Assembly (NCBI RefSeq): GCF_013403925.1
Contig: NZ_JABFDJ010000006.1
Coordinates: forward strand, 62,001-126,000
Direction: 5' to 3'
Source: Winogradskyella wichelsiae
GTDB lineage: Bacteria > Bacteroidota > Bacteroidia > Flavobacteriales > Flavobacteriaceae
Length of the DNA stretch: 64,000 bases
Below, in pieces: positions 7,967 to 17,309 of this stretch; position 1 is the stretch's first letter; every line of letters starts with the position of its first letter. The notes under the pieces are model-generated. The model saw only the letters and a list, made by a program, of their open reading frames with translations, was not told the origin of the DNA and made no database searches. The position numbers were made by a program, and so were the translations under genes.

Positions 7967-10075
7967 ATGAAAAAGTTAAGCATACTCTATTTTATTTTTC
8001 CTTTATTTTGTTTTGCTCAACACAGTGATTTCATCCATATTGATCAATTTGGTTACAGAACAAATGCGACTAAAGTTGCTGTTATTAGTAATCCGGAGAT
8101 TGGTTTTAATAGTGATTTAAATTACACACCAAATAGCACACTTGAAGTTCGAAATGCACTAACAGATAATATTGTTTTTTCAGGTACGATTCAACAATGG
8201 AATAATGGAAATATACATTCGCAATCTGGCGATATCGGTTGGTGGTTCGATTTTTCATCTGTAATAACCAATGGCAGCTATTATATTTTTGATACTTCTA
8301 CTAACGAATCTTCAGCAATATTTGAGGTTAATGATACTGTTTATGATAATATTATTAAAACAACCTCTAAAATGTTTTATTATAACAGAGCGGGTATTGA
8401 AAAAGCTGAACCTTATGTTTTAGCGCCTTATGTAGATGCTATTTCTTTTACTCAAGATACAGCTGCTCGCGATATTTATGACCAAGATAATACAACAACG
8501 ACAAAAGATATGAGCGGTGGCTGGTTTGATGCAGGCGATTATAATAAATACGTAACCTTCACAGAATCTACAGTACATAATTTATTATGGGCCTTTACAG
8601 AGAATCCTCAAATTTTTGGTGATGATTTTAATATTCCTGAATCGGATAACGGAATTCCAGATCTTATAGATGAAATAAAATGGGAACTCGACTGGTTACT
8701 AAAAATGATAAACACAGATGGCTCTGTACATATAAAAATGGGGAGCAGAAATTATAACGAAAACACTAGCACGCCACCAAGCATCAATACAAACACCCGA
8801 TATTACGGCCCTACCTGTACTTCTGCAGCCATTTCAACGTCCTCTGTACTCGCACATGCTTCTAAAGTCTTAAGTCAATTTACTAGTTTAACAACTTATG
8901 CACAAACTCTAGAAGATCAAGCAATTTTATGTTGGAACTGGGCTTTACCCTATTTAAACACGGACACACTTCAAGAAAACTGTGATGATGGTGCCATTGT
9001 AGCTGGTGATGCAGATAAAACTATTGAAGAACAACGTGAAATGGCTATTACAGCAGCTATATATCTCTATGCTTTAACGGGCAATAACACATACGATCAA
9101 TATTTAATTGACAATATTGATGACTCAGCTGTTATTGCCGATGGTGCATGGAATAATTATAATATTTCAAATATTGATGCCTTATTACATTACACGACTT
9201 TAAATACGGTAAATACGGCTTTAAAAACCACTATTATTAATTCTGCTCAAACGGCTGCTTCTAATAATTATAGCGAGTATTTTCAATTTAACACGTTAGA
9301 TTTATATAGAGGATTTACTAATGATTGGATCTACCATTGGGGAAGTAACCAAGCAAAAGCTAATACAGGAAATCTTAATTTAATTTTTAAAAAATATAAT
9401 ATTAACACCTCTAGCACTTCAAGCTATAATCTTAAAGCAAAAGAAATGCTTCACTATTTTCATGGTGTTAATCCATTAGATCTTGTTTACCTAAGTAACA
9501 TGAATAGTTATGGTGCAGAAAATAGTATTAAAGAAATCTACCACACTTGGTTTTATGATGGGTCTCAATGGGATAATGAAGACATTACAGACTATGGACC
9601 CGCTCCAGGCTTTTTAGTTGGAGGTGCTAATGGGGATTATACTGCTAATCCTAATTTAATCCCACCTTATAACCAACCTCTTCAAAAAAGTTACTTAGAT
9701 TTTAATACAGGTTATCCTGACAACTCATGGGAATTTAGTGAACCAGCCATATACTACCAATCGGCTTATATCCGATTATTAGCAGCTGTATCTCGCATGG
9801 AAGAAGACGACACCTTAAACAATGATGACTTTACAATATTAGAAAAGACGCTTAAATTGGTACCAAATCCATCTAAAAATACTTTTAAAATTGAAACACC
9901 AAATCTTAATTATGCAAACGTAAATATTATTAATTTGAATGGACAAAAAGTATTAGAATTATCAAATTTTGACACTAGAAAACTTATTGATGTTTCAAAT
10001 CTGGCTGATGGATTGTATATTGTTTCTGTAGAAGTAAATGGACAGCTTACTAATTTGAAATTTATTAAAAATTAA
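7967..10075 (+). CDS. Secreted glycoside hydrolase family 9 protein with T9SS type A sorting domain
   Basis: A 702-residue protein. Signal peptide about 1-17 (ends CFAQ). A CelD-N-like Ig domain spans about 20-115 (IHIDQFGYRTNATKVAVIS). The GH9 (alpha/alpha)6 catalytic domain spans about 130-610. The GH9 Asp pair sits in GGWFDAGDYNKY (D188, D191), and the proton-donor Glu is probably E592 in FSEPAIYYQSAYIRLLA. The C-terminal 75 residues (LVPNPSKNTFKIE ... GLYIVSVEVNG) form a type A T9SS sorting domain, so it is exported to the surface or medium. GH9 enzymes are mostly beta-1,4-glucanases, with some glucosaminidases and lichenases. No SusC/D or other CAZyme lies nearby, so the substrate is open. 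Confidence 0.92.
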   Translation: MKKLSILYFIFPLFCFAQHSDFIHIDQFGYRTNATKVAVISNPEIGFNSDLNYTPNSTLEVRNALTDNIVFSGTIQQWNNGNIHSQSGDIGWWFDFSSVITNGSYYIFDTSTNESSAIFEVNDTVYDNIIKTTSKMFYYNRAGIEKAEPYVLAPYVDAISFTQDTAARDIYDQDNTTTTKDMSGGWFDAGDYNKYVTFTESTVHNLLWAFTENPQIFGDDFNIPESDNGIPDLIDEIKWELDWLLKMINTDGSVHIKMGSRNYNENTSTPPSINTNTRYYGPTCTSAAISTSSVLAHASKVLSQFTSLTTYAQTLEDQAILCWNWALPYLNTDTLQENCDDGAIVAGDADKTIEEQREMAITAAIYLYALTGNNTYDQYLIDNIDDSAVIADGAWNNYNISNIDALLHYTTLNTVNTALKTTIINSAQTAASNNYSEYFQFNTLDLYRGFTNDWIYHWGSNQAKANTGNLNLIFKKYNINTSSTSSYNLKAKEMLHYFHGVNPLDLVYLSNMNSYGAENSIKEIYHTWFYDGSQWDNEDITDYGPAPGFLVGGANGDYTANPNLIPPYNQPLQKSYLDFNTGYPDNSWEFSEPAIYYQSAYIRLLAAVSRMEEDDTLNNDDFTILEKTLKLVPNPSKNTFKIETPNLNYANVNIINLNGQKVLELSNFDTRKLIDVSNLADGLYIVSVEVNGQLTNLKFIKN

Positions 10076-10105
10076 AAGCACTTTCTTAAGCCTCTATTTT
10101 GAATC

Positions 10106-11059
10106 TTACTCAAAATTAAAAAAAGGATATTCATGTTGTAAATTTTCAATATCAACTTGAAGTTTCTTTAAAAAAACTTGATGAGCTTCAGACTTCGGGT
10201 TAAATGGTCGATGTGCTTTTTTAGCCTGTAGAGAAGTTACAATTTTCAAGGTTTTTAAAGTATCATCTGACAACCAAACCGTTTTAAATTTCTCCCAGAT
10301 GTAATCTATAGCGACCTCACTTGGGTGAATCATGTCGGCATTATAAAACCTATAGTCTCGTAATTCATCCATCATAATTTCATACGACGGAAAATAATAC
10401 AAATGTTGTCTCGGTTCTACAACTTGATGAATCGCGGTGATTAAATGAGATTTACTCAATGTATTTTCTACAAAACCATCCTTTGTATGTCTCACTGGTG
10501 ATACTGTAAATAAAAATGAAACTTCGGGATTAACGTTTTTAACTAAGCTGATAATCCCTTCTAAAGATTCTGAAATCTGCTCAACAGAAAGTAATTCTTT
10601 TAAAAATTTCTTTTGCGGTAATTTATGGCAATTCGCAACAACATTATCAGATTCTATATCCCTATAAACCCAACTTGTTCCTAATGTAATAATAATATGA
10701 GTTGCACTAAGTAAATCATTATAAGTCTTATCTATTTGAGAATTTAAAAGTGTTAATAATTCTTCTTTTGAGGTTTGATTTAATTTTGAATGTGCATCTA
10801 AACAAAACCATTGCTCGTTATAAAACTGCAAATCTTCTTCTGTGTAATAATCCTTATTAATTGCTCTGGTGATAAGATTCTCAATTGCTAAAGGATGAAA
10901 TAATATCCCAAACGGATTAACTACTGTTTGAAATTTATGATACGCAAACTTGTCTCCAATATTCTCAGAAAAACACGAACCAAACAACAGCAATCTAGAG
11001 TTATAATCTATTTGATTGTATTGCTGTGGTTGTAATGGTATTTGTGTTATTAGTTTCAT
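10106..11059 (-). CDS. GSCFA domain protein
   Basis: A 317-residue cytoplasmic protein of the GSCFA family (Pfam PF08885), named after a motif seen here as LLFGSCFSENIG at about residues 25-36. The family is related to SGNH/GDSL hydrolases: the GSCF Ser could be the nucleophile, and a C-terminal DMIHPSEVAIDYIW block (about residue 241) supplies the Asp-His pair. The substrate is unknown. It lies directly downstream of alaS on the same strand, separated by the CAGAG repeat region. Confidence 0.85.
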   Translation of the reverse strand: MKLITQIPLQPQQYNQIDYNSRLLLFGSCFSENIGDKFAYHKFQTVVNPFGILFHPLAIENLITRAINKDYYTEEDLQFYNEQWFCLDAHSKLNQTSKEELLTLLNSQIDKTYNDLLSATHIIITLGTSWVYRDIESDNVVANCHKLPQKKFLKELLSVEQISESLEGIISLVKNVNPEVSFLFTVSPVRHTKDGFVENTLSKSHLITAIHQVVEPRQHLYYFPSYEIMMDELRDYRFYNADMIHPSEVAIDYIWEKFKTVWLSDDTLKTLKIVTSLQAKKAHRPFNPKSEAHQVFLKKLQVDIENLQHEYPFFNFE

Positions 11060-11066
11060 GTATTCT

Positions 11067-11250
11067 CAAAAAAGTCGCAGAGACATAAAGGTTTATCCTA
11101 TTATCTACTATTCTTATTACTTTTACACAGAGATTCGCAGAGTCTCACTTAGTTTCAGAGAGAGTTGTGATAAAAATATCATCTCCCATTCTATACTAAA
11201 CAATATATCCCTCTGTAAATCTCTTTGCTTTTCTCTGTGTATCTCTGAGT
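11067..11250. repeat. Intergenic CAGAG-type imperfect repeat, inverted clusters
   Basis: Two clusters of a degenerate ~10-base unit built on CGCAGAG/CACAGAG. One is on the plus strand (11075-11165: TCGCAGAGACA, ACACAGAGATTCGCAGAGTC, TTTCAGAGAGAG); the other is inverted (11210-11250: CTCTGTAAATCTCTTTGC, TCTCTGTGTATCTCTGAG). The arms can fold into a long imperfect hairpin between alaS and the GSCFA gene. An open frame across it has no coding character. Confidence 0.6.
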
Positions 11251-11260
11251 AATTTCTATT

Positions 11261-13897
11261 TTACAAATACCCCTTAGCAGCCTCTAAAGCAGCTTCAATC
11301 CCCTGAGGATTCTTACCACCTGCAGTTGCAAAGAAAGGTTGTCCTCCACCTCCACCTTGGATGTGTTTTCCTAATTCTCTTACAATAGTACCCGCATTTA
11401 AGTTTTTACTCGCTACCAATTCTTTAGAAATGTAACACGACAGAATTGCTTTCCCATCATTCTCAGCTCCAAATAATAAAAATAAGTTATCAAACTGACT
11501 TCCTAATTCAAAACAAACATCTTTAACTCCGGCAGCATCTAAATCTAATTTCTTAGCTAAAAACTGAACACCATTAATTTCGGTTAATTCATTTTTAAGC
11601 TCCCCTTTAATATTCTTTGCTTTATCTTTTAAGAATCCTTCAATTTGTTTCTTTAATTCAGTATTTTCATCTTGAAGGCTTACTAAAGCTTTTACAGGCT
11701 CCTTTACATTATTTAGCAAGGCTTTCATTTGAAGAAAAGCAGAGTTATTATCGGTATAATAATCTCTAACAGATTTATTTGTTATCGCTTCAATTCGTCT
11801 AATTCCTGCTGCAACAGCTCCTTCAGAAACTATTTTAAAGTGCCAGATATCTGCAGTATTCTTTACATGAATTCCTCCACATAATTCCATAGACTTTCCA
11901 AAACGAATCGTCCTTACGGTATCTCCATATTTCTCACCAAATAATGCCATTGCACCTTCTTCAATAGCTTTTGCCATAGGAACATTCCGCTGTTCTTCTA
12001 AAGGAAGCTTTCCTTCTATTCTAGCATTTACAAAATCTTCTATTTCTTGTAATTGCTCTGAAGTTACTTTTGAAAAATGAGAAAAATCAAAGCGTAATGA
12101 TTTGGGTTTTACTAAGGATCCCTTTTGTTCAACATGCTCTCCTAAAACAGCTCTTAATGCTTGATGCAATAAGTGTGTAGCTGAGTGATTACTAGAAGAC
12201 AATGCTCTGTGCTCTGCATTAACTACTGCTTTAAAACTTTCATTAATATGTTTTGGTAAATTTTTAGTTAAATGGATAATAACGTTATTTTCCTTTTTAG
12301 TATCTAAAATATAAACCACATCGCCATGTGCATCTTGCAACGCTCCTTGCTCTCCTACTTGACCACCACCTTCAGGATAAAATGGTGTTAAATTAAATAC
12401 CAATTGGTACATTTCACCATCCTTTTTAGAAGTCACTTTTCGGTATCTCGTAATTTTCACATTAGCTTCTAATGCATCATAACCAATAAATTCTTCAACA
12501 TCATCTTCTGCTAAAACCGTCCAATCTTCCGTAGAAGTTTCACTTGCAGAACGCGATCTTTTTTTCTGTTTTTCTAATTGTTCCTTAAATCCTTTTTCAT
12601 CGAGTTTTAAATGCTTTTCAGAAAGAATTAAAGCCGTTAAATCTATAGGAAAACCATAAGTATCATATAATTCAAATGCTTTTTCACCAGAAACAGTATC
12701 GCCTTTGGTTTCTTCTACAACTCTATTTAATAAAACTAATCCTTGATCTAAAGTTCTAAGAAAAGAAGCTTCTTCTTCTTTAATTACATTTTCAATTAAA
12801 GTTTGTTGTGCTTTTAACTCAGGGAATGCATCTCCCATTTTTTTACTCAACACGTCTACTAAACGGTAAATGAAAGGCTCTTTTTTATCCAAAAATGTAA
12901 AACCGTATCGTATAGCTCGTCGCAATATTCTACGAATCACATAACCGGCTCCTGTATTACTTGGCAATTGACCATCTGCTATAGAAAATGCTACGGCTCT
13001 TACGTGATCTGAAATAACACGAACCGCTATATTTATTTCTTCTTGTTCTTTAGGTAAATTGCTCGATTTCCCTACATATTTTTTATCTGTAATGGTTTCT
13101 ATTTCACGAATAATCGGCGTAAAAACATCGGTATCGTAATTAGATTGTACATTTTGTAACACCATACATAAGCGCTCAAACCCCATTCCCGTATCAATAT
13201 GTTTATTTGGCAATGCTTCTAAAGAACCATTGGCTCTTCTGTTGTATTGCATAAATACCAAATTCCAGATTTCCACAACTTGCGGATGATCCATATTCAC
13301 CAAAGATTTCCCATCTACTTTTGCTTTTTCTTCAGCAGAACGGATATCGACATGGATTTCACTACAAGGTCCGCATGGTCCTTGGTCTCCCATTTCCCAG
13401 AAGTTATCTTTCTTGTTTCCTTTTAAAATACGATCTTCAGAAATAAATTGTTTCCAAAGGTCATAAGCTTCCGTATCCATTTCTAAGTTATCAGCATCAT
13501 CGCTTCCTTCAAAAACAGTAACGTATAAAATATCTTTGTCTATTCCGTAAACCTCAGTAAGTAACTCCCAAGCCCAAGCAATTGCTTCTTTTTTAAAGTA
13601 ATCACCAAAACTCCAATTCCCTAACATTTCAAATAAAGTATGGTGATAGGTATCGTAACCAACCTCTTCTAAATCGTTATGTTTACCCGAAACACGTAAG
13701 CATTTCTGAGAATCTGTCATTCTATTTTTCTTAGGTTCTGCATTTCCTAAAAAGTACTCTTTAAAAGGCGCCATCCCAGCATTAACAAACATTAACGTTG
13801 GATCATCTTTTAAAACCATTGGTGCAGAAGGAACAACAAGGTGTTGCTTTTCTTCAAAGAAACTTAAAAATTTAGAACGTATATCTTGAGACTTCAT
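11261..13897 (-). CDS. alaS: Alanine--tRNA ligase
   Basis: An 878-residue class II aminoacyl-tRNA synthetase, full length. The aminoacylation domain begins with [13 protein letters not shown] and [10 protein letters not shown] and includes [12 protein letters not shown]. The editing domain carries zinc-site pieces [12 protein letters not shown] and [12 protein letters not shown]. The C-Ala domain ends with the glycine-rich [17 protein letters not shown]. Nothing is missing. It is divergently transcribed from the M23 peptidase gene, with overlapping promoter candidates between them. Confidence 0.98.
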   Translation of the reverse strand: MKSQDIRSKFLSFFEEKQHLVVPSAPMVLKDDPTLMFVNAGMAPFKEYFLGNAEPKKNRMTDSQKCLRVSGKHNDLEEVGYDTYHHTLFEMLGNWSFGDYFKKEAIAWAWELLTEVYGIDKDILYVTVFEGSDDADNLEMDTEAYDLWKQFISEDRILKGNKKDNFWEMGDQGPCGPCSEIHVDIRSAEEKAKVDGKSLVNMDHPQVVEIWNLVFMQYNRRANGSLEALPNKHIDTGMGFERLCMVLQNVQSNYDTDVFTPIIREIETITDKKYVGKSSNLPKEQEEINIAVRVISDHVRAVAFSIADGQLPSNTGAGYVIRRILRRAIRYGFTFLDKKEPFIYRLVDVLSKKMGDAFPELKAQQTLIENVIKEEEASFLRTLDQGLVLLNRVVEETKGDTVSGEKAFELYDTYGFPIDLTALILSEKHLKLDEKGFKEQLEKQKKRSRSASETSTEDWTVLAEDDVEEFIGYDALEANVKITRYRKVTSKKDGEMYQLVFNLTPFYPEGGGQVGEQGALQDAHGDVVYILDTKKENNVIIHLTKNLPKHINESFKAVVNAEHRALSSSNHSATHLLHQALRAVLGEHVEQKGSLVKPKSLRFDFSHFSKVTSEQLQEIEDFVNARIEGKLPLEEQRNVPMAKAIEEGAMALFGEKYGDTVRTIRFGKSMELCGGIHVKNTADIWHFKIVSEGAVAAGIRRIEAITNKSVRDYYTDNNSAFLQMKALLNNVKEPVKALVSLQDENTELKKQIEGFLKDKAKNIKGELKNELTEINGVQFLAKKLDLDAAGVKDVCFELGSQFDNLFLLFGAENDGKAILSCYISKELVASKNLNAGTIVRELGKHIQGGGGGQPFFATAGGKNPQGIEAALEAAKGYL

Positions 13898-13927
13898 ATA
13901 TTGAAATTAGATCTTGTTTTTAATTAA

Positions 13928-13961
13928 TTGTCAAAAATGCAAAACTATTTTTTTATCTTTG
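13928..13961 (+). promoter_or_regulatory. Promoter of the M23-MerR-LemA-TPM operon
   Basis: TTG at 13928-13930, 23-base spacer, then TATCTTTG at 13954-13961, an exact -7 TAnnTTTG box. It lies 68 bases before the M23 ATG. On the opposite strand, CAAAACTA at 13940-13947 reads TAGTTTTG, a possible -7 box for alaS, so the divergent promoters would overlap. Confidence 0.6.
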
Positions 13962-14028
13962 GACGTTAGGCTAATTAAAAAGCTTATTTACTGCCTTTAT
14001 TAGATGCAAAAATAGTATAAATTCAAAC

Positions 14029-15000
14029 ATGGCTAAAGTAAAATATTATTATGATTCTGAAACGCTTTCTTATCGCAGAATAAAGCGAAAAAAAGCGACA
14101 ACTATTAAGTACGTAAGCGTATTCTTAACAGCTGCAGCACTTTTTGGATTTCTTTTTATTTTTATCTCTAGTCAATATATTGAATCGCCAAAAGAACGAC
14201 AAATGTCAAGAGAATTGCAAAATATGGAATTGCAATACGAATTGATAAACAAACGTATGGATGACGCTATTGCTGCGTTAGAGAATGTTGAAGAAAGAGA
14301 CAACGCCATTTACAGATTGTATTTTGAAGCCAACCCAATACCAACAGAACAAAGACGTGCTGGGTTTGGAGGAATTAATCGTTATAAGAAATATGAAGGT
14401 TTTGATAATTCACAACTCATTGCTGAAAGTAATAAACGAATGGATATTTTAGAAAAAGCAATCGTTGTACAATCTAAATCTTTAGACGAAATTGCGAAGC
14501 TAGCAGATCATAAAGAAAAATTTCTAGAAGCTATCCCAGCTATTCAACCAATAAATAATATAAACCTTACACGGATGGCCTCAGGTTATGGTTATAGAAC
14601 AGATCCATTTACTAAAGTGCGTAAATTTCATTACGGTATGGATTTTACAGCACCTCGTGGCACTCCAATTTATGCTTCTGGTGATGGTGTTATAAAACGT
14701 GCTGATAATAGATCTACAGGTTATGGTAATCATATTCGTATTGACCACGGTTATGGTTACATTTCTTTATATGCGCACATGTATAAGTATAACGTAAAAG
14801 TAAACCAACGCGTAAAACGTGGTGATTTAATAGGATTTGTAGGGAGTACAGGCCGCTCAGAAGCACCACATTTACATTATGAAGTTTTTAAGGATGGTGA
14901 ACGTATAAATCCTATTAATTTCTATTACGGTAATTTATCGGCTGAAGAATACGACATCTTACTGAAGAAAGCTTCTTTAGAAAACCAATCTCTAGATTAA
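14029..15000 (+). CDS. M23 family (LytM-type) peptidoglycan endopeptidase
   Basis: A 323-residue protein with a short cytoplasmic N-terminus, one membrane helix (about residues 28-50), a coiled-coil-like stretch (about 60-175) and a C-terminal M23 domain (about 180-305). The zinc/catalytic residues are intact: HxxxD at H201-D205 and HLH at 281-283. The enzyme should cut peptide crosslinks in the periplasm, tethered to the inner membrane. It is the first gene of a tight five-gene unit; the next ATG follows its stop after one base. All active-site residues are present, so it is probably an active hydrolase and not a LytM activator. Confidence 0.93.
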   Translation: MAKVKYYYDSETLSYRRIKRKKATTIKYVSVFLTAAALFGFLFIFISSQYIESPKERQMSRELQNMELQYELINKRMDDAIAALENVEERDNAIYRLYFEANPIPTEQRRAGFGGINRYKKYEGFDNSQLIAESNKRMDILEKAIVVQSKSLDEIAKLADHKEKFLEAIPAIQPINNINLTRMASGYGYRTDPFTKVRKFHYGMDFTAPRGTPIYASGDGVIKRADNRSTGYGNHIRIDHGYGYISLYAHMYKYNVKVNQRVKRGDLIGFVGSTGRSEAPHLHYEVFKDGERINPINFYYGNLSAEEYDILLKKASLENQSLD

Positions 15001-15001
15001 G

Positions 15002-15331
15002 ATGTATATAGACTTACCAGAGAAACTTTATTATGGCATTGGCGAAGTTGCTAAAGCTTTTAAAGTAAATCCTTCGCTCATTAGATTTTGGGAAAAAGAA
15101 TTTGATGTTTTAAAACCTAAAAAAAACGCTAAAGGCAACAGAAAATTCACTCCTGAAGACATAAAAAATCTTAAGTTTATTTTTCATTTAGTTAAAGAAC
15201 GGGGATTTACTTTAGATGGAGCTAAAACACATCTAAAAGAAGAAAGAAAACAAGCTTTAGAAAAATTTGAAATCATAGAAAAGCTCGAAAGTATAAAAGC
15301 ACAACTTAACAAAATAAAAACACAACTTTAA
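15002..15331 (+). CDS. Small MerR-family transcriptional regulator
   Basis: A 109-residue protein with an N-terminal winged helix-turn-helix (about residues 10-80: YYGIGEVAKAFKVNPSLIRFWEKEFDVL, then KFTPEDIKNLKFIFHLVKERGFTLDGAK) and a short C-terminal coiled coil (about 80-109) for dimerisation. It lacks an effector-binding domain and conserved Cys, so it is not a classical metal sensor. It starts one base after the M23 stop and 12 bases before lemA. The tight coupling suggests it regulates this operon or the envelope; that is inference. Confidence 0.9.
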   Translation: MYIDLPEKLYYGIGEVAKAFKVNPSLIRFWEKEFDVLKPKKNAKGNRKFTPEDIKNLKFIFHLVKERGFTLDGAKTHLKEERKQALEKFEIIEKLESIKAQLNKIKTQL

Positions 15332-15343
15332 AACTAAATTATC

Positions 15344-15940
15344 ATGAAAAAATGGTTAGTTCCTATAATTATAATCGGACTCTTAGTATTTGCTCTGTAC
15401 TCTTGGGGTAAAGGTTTCAACAATACCGCTGTAACTCTTAATGAAAATGTAAAAGAATCTTGGGGAAATGTACAAACCTCTTACCAACGTAGAAATGACC
15501 TTATCGGAAATTTAGTAAAAACAGTACAAGGTGCTGCCGACTTTGAAAGAGGAACTTTAGAAGCTGTAATTAAAGCTAGATCTGAAGCTACAAAAACAAC
15601 AATAGACCCTTCTAATATTACACCAGAGCAATTAAAACAATTTAACCAAGCACAAGGAGGGTTAAGCAGTGCTTTATCTAGATTATTAGTTACAGTAGAG
15701 AAATATCCTGACTTAAAAACAAATCAAAACTTCTTGAAATTACAAGATGAGTTAACAAGTACAGAAAATACAATTCAAACTGCTAGAACACGCTACAACG
15801 AAAAAATCAAACCTTACAACATTCACGTTAACACATTTCCTAATAGCATTTTAGCTGGATTTTTAGATTTTGATGAAAAACCATATTTTGATGCTGAAGT
15901 AGGTGCTGAAAAACCAGTAGATGTTGAGTTCGACTTTTAA
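15344..15940 (+). CDS. lemA: LemA family protein
   Basis: A 198-residue protein with one N-terminal membrane helix (about residues 4-22) and a long antiparallel helical domain with the LemA signature WGNVQTSYQRRNDLIGNLVKTV (about 40-61) and RTRYNEKIKPYNIHVNTFPN near 145-165. LemA proteins are envelope proteins of unclear function. They often occur with TPM-domain proteins, as here, where two TPM genes follow. The ATG follows the MerR stop by 12 bases. Length is typical (about 190). Confidence 0.93.
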   Translation: MKKWLVPIIIIGLLVFALYSWGKGFNNTAVTLNENVKESWGNVQTSYQRRNDLIGNLVKTVQGAADFERGTLEAVIKARSEATKTTIDPSNITPEQLKQFNQAQGGLSSALSRLLVTVEKYPDLKTNQNFLKLQDELTSTENTIQTARTRYNEKIKPYNIHVNTFPNSILAGFLDFDEKPYFDAEVGAEKPVDVEFDF

Positions 15941-15952
15941 ATAAAATTACAA

Positions 15953-16390
15953 ATGTCTAAACTAGAAGATTTTCTTACCGCAAAAGATGAAGAAAAAATC
16001 GTTGAAGCTATACGCCTTGCCGAAAACAAGACTTCAGGTGAAATCCGAGTTCATATAGAAAAAAATTGTACAAAAGATATTCTTGAGCATACCATGGAAG
16101 TATTCCATTATCTCAAAATGGACAATACTAAACAACAAAATGGTGTCCTTATTTATGTCGCTATAGAAAATAAGTCTTTTATGATTTATGGAGATGTCGG
16201 CATTAATAATGTTGTAGATAATGAGTTTTGGAATACAACACGAGACGTGATCTCTTCTCATTTTAAAAAAGGAGATTTTGCTAACGGATTAATTACTGGT
16301 ATAGAAAAAGCTGGAAATGAATTAGCAAAATACTTCCCTTGGTTACATGGGGATACTAACGAACTTGAAAACACGATTTCTAAAGGCTAA
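15953..16390 (+). CDS. TPM-domain protein without signal peptide
   Basis: A 145-residue TPM domain (TPM_phosphatase, PF04536) with no signal peptide or membrane helix: FLTAKDEEKIVEAIRLAENKTSGEIRVHIEKN at the start, then NGVLIYVAIENKSFMIYGDVGINNVV and the C-terminal FANGLITGIEKAGNELAKYFP. Family members are linked to phosphatase or photosystem-maintenance roles; the bacterial role is not settled. Its stop overlaps the next ATG by one base (TAATG), so translation of the two TPM proteins is likely coupled. Confidence 0.87.
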   Translation: MSKLEDFLTAKDEEKIVEAIRLAENKTSGEIRVHIEKNCTKDILEHTMEVFHYLKMDNTKQQNGVLIYVAIENKSFMIYGDVGINNVVDNEFWNTTRDVISSHFKKGDFANGLITGIEKAGNELAKYFPWLHGDTNELENTISKG

Positions 16391-17211
16391 TGCAAAACTT
16401 AAAATATACCGTATTCACATTCTTCTTAAGCCTATTAACTAGCTTATGCTTTACTGCTAACGCGCAATACAATATTCCTGAAAAACCAGAATTTATTCCG
16501 CCAGTTATTGACAGTACGCATGTTTTACAACAACACGAATTTAATGCGCTTTCAGAAAAACTTCGTCATTACAGCGATAGCACATCCACAGAGGTTATTG
16601 TTGTAATAATCCCTACAACTAAAGGTGAGAATATAGGTTTATTAACACCAAAATGGGGACAAAAATGGGGCATTGGACAAGCAGAAGAGGATAACGGGGT
16701 ATTTATTTTATTAGCGAGAAATGATCGTAACATATGGATCTCACCTGGTTATGGTGTCGAAGATAGGCTCACAGCAGGTATTGTTGGCGAACTTACCCGT
16801 AATGTTATTATACCCGAGTTTAAAAATGGAGACTATTATACCGGTCTAGATAAAGGCACTGATGCCATTATAGATGTGCTAAGTGGTGCATATACAAACA
16901 ATAGAACCAATACTTCTAATGATGGCATGCCAATACAAGTCATTTTTTTCTTAGCTATTATTTTCATCATATTTGTTATTGCCATTTCTAAAACCAGTGG
17001 GGGAGGAAATGGTGGAAACGGTGGAAAAAGGTCTCAAGGAAGAGGGCTTCTCGAAGCTATTATTTTAAGCAACATGGGACGCGGCAGTTATTCTCGTGGA
17101 TCATCTGGTGGTTTTGGCGGAGGTAGTTTTGGTGGAGGCGGAAGCTTTGGAGGTGGTGGCTTCGGCGGCGGGGGCGGTTTCTCTGGTGGAGGTGCTGGCG
17201 GAAGTTGGTAA
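16390..17211 (+). CDS. TPM-domain membrane protein with Gly-rich tail (YgcG-like)
   Basis: A 273-residue protein. Signal peptide about 1-25 (ends ANAQ); periplasmic TPM domain about 33-170 (VIDSTHVLQQHEFNALSEKL, VVIIPTTKGENIG, WISPGYGVEDRLTAGIVGEL); membrane helix about 180-200; then a basic linker and a 45-residue glycine-rich C-terminus ending GGAGGSW. The poly-Gly tail with a terminal W is typical of the YgcG group. It overlaps the previous TPM gene by one base and is the last gene of the LemA operon. The paired TPM proteins, one cytosolic and one membrane-bound, probably work with LemA. Confidence 0.9.
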   Translation: MQNLKYTVFTFFLSLLTSLCFTANAQYNIPEKPEFIPPVIDSTHVLQQHEFNALSEKLRHYSDSTSTEVIVVIIPTTKGENIGLLTPKWGQKWGIGQAEEDNGVFILLARNDRNIWISPGYGVEDRLTAGIVGELTRNVIIPEFKNGDYYTGLDKGTDAIIDVLSGAYTNNRTNTSNDGMPIQVIFFLAIIFIIFVIAISKTSGGGNGGNGGKRSQGRGLLEAIILSNMGRGSYSRGSSGGFGGGSFGGGGSFGGGGFGGGGGFSGGGAGGSW

Positions 17212-17247
17212 AAGCTATTATACATAACATATCTCAATTACTAAAAC

Positions 17248-17289
17248 TTTGATTTGCTATTCTTTTCTGAAAGATTATAGCAAATCAAA
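17248..17289. terminator. Inverted repeat between convergent genes (probable bidirectional terminator)
   Basis: Perfect 13-base arms TTTGATTTGCTAT and ATAGCAAATCAAA separated by 16 bases, between the TPM gene and the convergent barrel-protein gene. T-runs on either side are weak, so confidence is limited. Confidence 0.5.
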
Positions 17290-17309
17290 ATTATGAGTAC
17301 TTTTTCTGA

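Noticed and set aside
11016-11252. A 78-codon plus-strand open frame over the CAGAG repeat
   Set aside because: Lies across the start of the GSCFA gene and repeat DNA; composition is not protein-like.
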